64,000 nucleotides of DNA from Pseudobutyrivibrio ruminis (GTDB lineage Bacteria; Bacillota; Clostridia; Lachnospirales; Lachnospiraceae). The DNA is taken from contig SVER01000003.1 in assembly GCA_015057315.1 (NCBI GenBank), positions 93,826 through 157,825 of the forward strand, given 5' to 3'. The notes below the pieces were generated by a model, which saw only the letters and a program-made list of their open reading frames with translations, did not search any database and was not told the origin of the DNA. The number at the start of each line of letters is the position of its first letter. Within the stretch, counting starts at the first letter, position 1. A program made the position numbers and the translations under genes. This document shows positions 61,876-64,000 of the stretch, piece after piece.

Positions 61876-62406
61876 ATGGCAGAGGCAAAGTGGTATGTAG
61901 TTCATACTTACTCAGGCTATGAGAACAAAGTCAAGACAAACATTGAAAAGGCAATCGAGACACAGCATCTCGAGGAGCAGATACTTGATGTACGAGTACC
62001 TATGGTTGAAGTTACTGAGACTAAGGACGGCGTTAAGAAGCAAGTTTCTAAGAAGATGTACCCTGGTTACGTTCTTATTGAGATGATTATGAATGATGAA
62101 ACCTGGTATGTTGTCAGAAACACAAGAGGTGTTACAGGCTTCGTAGGACCAGGAAGTAAGCCAGTGCCATTGTCAGAAGCAGAGGTTCAGGCATACTTAC
62201 TAGGTTCTAGCACTGAAAAGGTCAACGTTGAGGTAGACTTCGAAATCGGCGATACACTTAGCGTAGTAGACGGTACCTGGAAAGATACTGTTGGTGTTGT
62301 TAAGTCTATCAATGCTAAGAAGCAGACAGTTACAATCAGCGTTGAAATGTTCGGACGTGAGACACCAGTTGAGATTGATTTCACGGACGTACGAAAGATG
62401 GATTAG
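61876..62406 (+). CDS. nusG: Transcription termination/antitermination factor NusG
   Basis: The NGN domain (AKWYVVHTYSGYENKVKTNIEKAI ... KKMYPGYVLIEMIMNDETWYVVRNTRGVTGFVG in outline) and the KOW motif (FEIGDTLSVVDGTWKDTVGVVKSI) are complete. NusG binds RNA polymerase and ribosomes. The start is the ATG at 61876, eight bases after GGAGG, giving 176 residues; the ATG at 61861 lies at the ribosome binding site. Confidence 0.95.
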   Translation: MAEAKWYVVHTYSGYENKVKTNIEKAIETQHLEEQILDVRVPMVEVTETKDGVKKQVSKKMYPGYVLIEMIMNDETWYVVRNTRGVTGFVGPGSKPVPLSEAEVQAYLLGSSTEKVNVEVDFEIGDTLSVVDGTWKDTVGVVKSINAKKQTVTISVEMFGRETPVEIDFTDVRKMD

Positions 62407-62437
62407 GTTAGCACGATAAAGGTACGAAGGTGCTAAC
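62407..62437 (+). other. Hairpin between nusG and rplK
   Basis: GTTAGCAC (62407-62414) and GTGCTAAC (62430-62437) form a perfect 8-bp stem with a 15-base loop right after the nusG stop. No T-run follows. It may be an mRNA processing or protein-binding site. Confidence 0.6.
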
Positions 62438-62460
62438 GCTTATTAAGCAGGAGGAATATC

Positions 62461-62886
62461 ATGGCTAAGAAAATTGAAGGCTATATCAAGTTACAGATTC
62501 AAGCTGGTAAAGCTACACCAGCACCACCAGTTGGTCCAGCACTTGGTCAGCATGGTGTAAACATTGTGGAGTTCACAAAGCAGTTTAACGCAAAGACAGC
62601 AGATATGGGAGATACAGTAGTTCCTACTATCATCACTGTTTATGCAGATAGAAGCTTCAGCTTCATTACAAAGACTCCACCAGCTCCAGTTCTTATTAAG
62701 AAGGCTTGCAAGATTGCTAAGGCATCAGGCACACCTAATAAGACAAAGGTAGCTAAGATTACAAAGGCTCAGGTTAAGGAAATCGCAGAGACAAAGATGC
62801 CAGACCTTAACGCAGCATCAATCGAAGCTGCAATGAGCATGATCGAGGGAACATGTAGATCAATGGGCGTTGAGGTTGTAGAATAA
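62461..62886 (+). CDS. rplK: 50S ribosomal protein L11
   Basis: The 141 residues match L11: [34 protein letters not shown] in outline at the start, the [11 protein letters not shown] loop, and the C-terminal rRNA-binding domain ending MGVEVVE. It binds the GTPase-associated centre of 23S rRNA. The ATG follows AGGAGG. Confidence 0.97.
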   Translation: MAKKIEGYIKLQIQAGKATPAPPVGPALGQHGVNIVEFTKQFNAKTADMGDTVVPTIITVYADRSFSFITKTPPAPVLIKKACKIAKASGTPNKTKVAKITKAQVKEIAETKMPDLNAASIEAAMSMIEGTCRSMGVEVVE

Positions 62887-62929
62887 TTACAGCTTAGCGA
62901 AAACAACGTTCTTAGTATTAATTAATTGA

Positions 62930-62958
62930 GTGGGAGAGCATTTAGCTCGACAAACCAC
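62930..62958 (+). promoter_or_regulatory. Probable L1-binding regulatory hairpin before rplA
   Basis: GTGG (62930-62933) pairs with CCAC (62955-62958), and GAGC (62936-62939) with GCTC (62945-62948). They are separated by an asymmetric internal loop, the shape of the L1-binding site on 23S rRNA and on autoregulated mRNAs. It ends just before the AGGAGG of rplA. Confidence 0.55.
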
Positions 62959-62969
62959 AGGAGGTAAAC

Positions 62970-63665
62970 ATGAAAAGAGGAAAGAAATACGTTGCAGCTG
63001 TTAGCTCATACGATAAGTCAGCTGCATACGATCCAGCAGAAGCAATCGCACAGGTAAAGAAGAATGCTACTGCAAAATTTGATGAGACAATTGAAGCTCA
63101 TATCAGAACTGGTTGTGACGGACGTCACGCTGAGCAGCAGATCCGTGGTGCTGTTGTACTTCCACACGGCACAGGTAAGACTGTTAGAGTTTTAGTATTT
63201 GCTAAGGGTGCTAAGCTTGACGAGGCACAGGCTGCAGGCGCTGATTTTGTTGGCGGCGAAGAGCTTATTCCAAAGATTCAGAACGAAGGATGGTCTGATT
63301 TCGATTCTGTAGTTGCTACTCCAGATATGATGGGTGTTGTTGGACGTCTTGGTCGTGTACTTGGACCTAGAGGACTTATGCCAAACCCTAAGGCTGGTAC
63401 AGTAACAATGGATGTTGCTAAGGCTGTTGAAGAAATCAAAGCTGGTAAGATTGAGTATAGACTTGATAAGACAAACATTATCCATGTACCTATCGGAAAG
63501 GCTTCTTTCACAGAGGAGCAGTTAGCGGACAACTTCCAGACTCTTATGGATGCTATCAACAAGGCTAAGCCATCAAGCTTAAAGGGTCAGTACATTAAGA
63601 GCATTTCACTTGCTCCTACAATGGGACCTGGCGTTAAGCTTAATGTTGCTAAAGTTTCAAACTAA
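62970..63665 (+). CDS. rplA: 50S ribosomal protein L1
   Basis: The 231 residues match L1: [34 protein letters not shown], and the signature [24 protein letters not shown] in outline. It forms the L1 stalk at the E site and usually represses its own operon. The ATG follows AGGAGG. Confidence 0.97.
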   Translation: MKRGKKYVAAVSSYDKSAAYDPAEAIAQVKKNATAKFDETIEAHIRTGCDGRHAEQQIRGAVVLPHGTGKTVRVLVFAKGAKLDEAQAAGADFVGGEELIPKIQNEGWSDFDSVVATPDMMGVVGRLGRVLGPRGLMPNPKAGTVTMDVAKAVEEIKAGKIEYRLDKTNIIHVPIGKASFTEEQLADNFQTLMDAINKAKPSSLKGQYIKSISLAPTMGPGVKLNVAKVSN

Positions 63666-63668
63666 TAG

Positions 63669-63698
63669 TTGACAGCCCAATATAATAAATGATATAAT
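63669..63698 (+). promoter_or_regulatory. rplJ operon promoter
   Basis: TTGACA (63669-63674), 18 bases, TATAAT (63693-63698) is a consensus promoter four bases after the rplA stop. It starts the L10 leader near 63705. Confidence 0.8.
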
Positions 63699-63704
63699 GC
63701 ACAA

Positions 63705-63820
63705 AGTTGTTGCCGAAGACAGCAGGTGGCGTTAGCCGTAAAGATTTTATCTACCAGCCGAGGACGATTAAGTATTTATCGATTAATCACCTCTATGTCT
63801 TTATGGCATAGAGGTTTTTT
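63705..63820 (+). ncRNA. Ribosomal protein L10 leader with attenuator terminator
   Basis: GCCGAAGACAGCAGGTGGCG, then a stem region, then TCTACCAGCCGAGGACGATT in outline is the conserved L10(L12)4-binding leader. ACCTCTATG (63789-63797) and CATAGAGG (63807-63814) form a terminator with T6 (63815-63820). Excess L10-L12 complex binds the leader and lets the terminator form. Confidence 0.9.
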
Positions 63821-63869
63821 ACTTATCCTCATATAAGCAACACTAAGATTTTATAAGGAGGAAAAATTC

Positions 63870-64000
63870 GTGGCAAAAGTTGAATTAAAGCAGCCTATCG
63901 TTGACGAGATTTCAGCTCAGGTTAAAGATGCAGCATCAGTTGTAGTAGTTGACGCTCGTGGACTTACAGTTGCAGAAGACACACAGTTACGTAAGCAGCT
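63870..64000 (+). CDS. rplJ: 50S ribosomal protein L10, 3' end outside window
   Basis: The frame reads MAKVELKQPIVDEISAQV ... VVVDARGLTVAEDTQLRKQL, the N-terminus of L10, which anchors the L7/L12 stalk. It starts at GTG 63870 after AAGGAGG and is cut by the window end after about 43 codons. It lies downstream of the L10 leader. Confidence 0.93.
   Translation, partial: MAKVELKQPIVDEISAQVKDAASVVVVDARGLTVAEDTQLRKQ

Overview
The window looks like a chromosomal segment of a low-GC anaerobic Firmicute of the family Lachnospiraceae, most likely Butyrivibrio or Pseudobutyrivibrio. This is an inference from AT-rich DNA, the Mbl-FlhO-FlhP order, an iron-sulfur type two-subunit serine dehydratase, an intracellular cellobiose phosphorylase locus, an archaeal-type ProRS, and a conserved HU-RqcP-DivIC-TilS-Hpt-FtsH block that lacks the sporulation genes usually found inside it. 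No search was run.

Layout. 1-6.6 kb: the end of a surface-glycan cluster (small-molecule kinase, radical SAM enzyme, GT-B glycosyltransferase, propeller-like protein, large HAD protein). 6.7-13.2 kb: an accessory island with two different ATPase/nuclease-like proteins, a decayed ATPase gene, a HipBA toxin-antitoxin locus with three evenly spaced operators, and an Xre/nucleotidyltransferase pair that resembles a toxin-antitoxin system. 13.3-16 kb: a three-gene cytidylyltransferase/polyol dehydrogenase/isomerase cassette. 16-19.1 kb: pgi, a membrane protein and a YesL-like protein. 19.1-20.9 kb: a nuclease-like gene and about 1 kb of non-coding DNA holding a striking helically phased array of ACTTAAGT-type sites, then divergent promoters. 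20.9-27.7 kb: uvrB, uvrA, a candidate small RNA, sdaAB-sdaAA. 27.9-34.8 kb: mbl, flagellar rod genes, recD2 and an HD-GYP protein. 35-41 kb: metK, a two-component system, a pseudouridine synthase and an EAL protein. 41.2-50.2 kb: proS, cca, a PEGA lipoprotein, and the HU to FtsH block. 50.4-61.2 kb: a neopullulanase-like enzyme, a J-domain protein, a second pseudouridine synthase, and a cellobiose phosphorylase/LacI/ABC importer locus. 61.5-64 kb: rpmG-secE-nusG-rplK-rplA and the L10 leader with the start of rplJ.

How it works together. The cellobiose locus imports an oligosaccharide (the ATPase must come from elsewhere), splits it by phosphorolysis and feeds glycolysis, where pgi also acts. 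The HD-GYP and EAL proteins could both degrade cyclic di-GMP, and they lie close to flagellar rod genes. A family of double-hairpin repeats is scattered through the window. In three of five copies its conserved 3' end forms the apparent Shine-Dalgarno sequence of the next gene.

The most unusual signal is the array at 20017-20383: fourteen ACTTAAGT-like sites spaced 30-32 or 19-22 bp apart, so that all face the same side of the helix. I do not recognise it. A perfect ten-base version of the same site occurs once more, in front of the neopullulanase-like gene.
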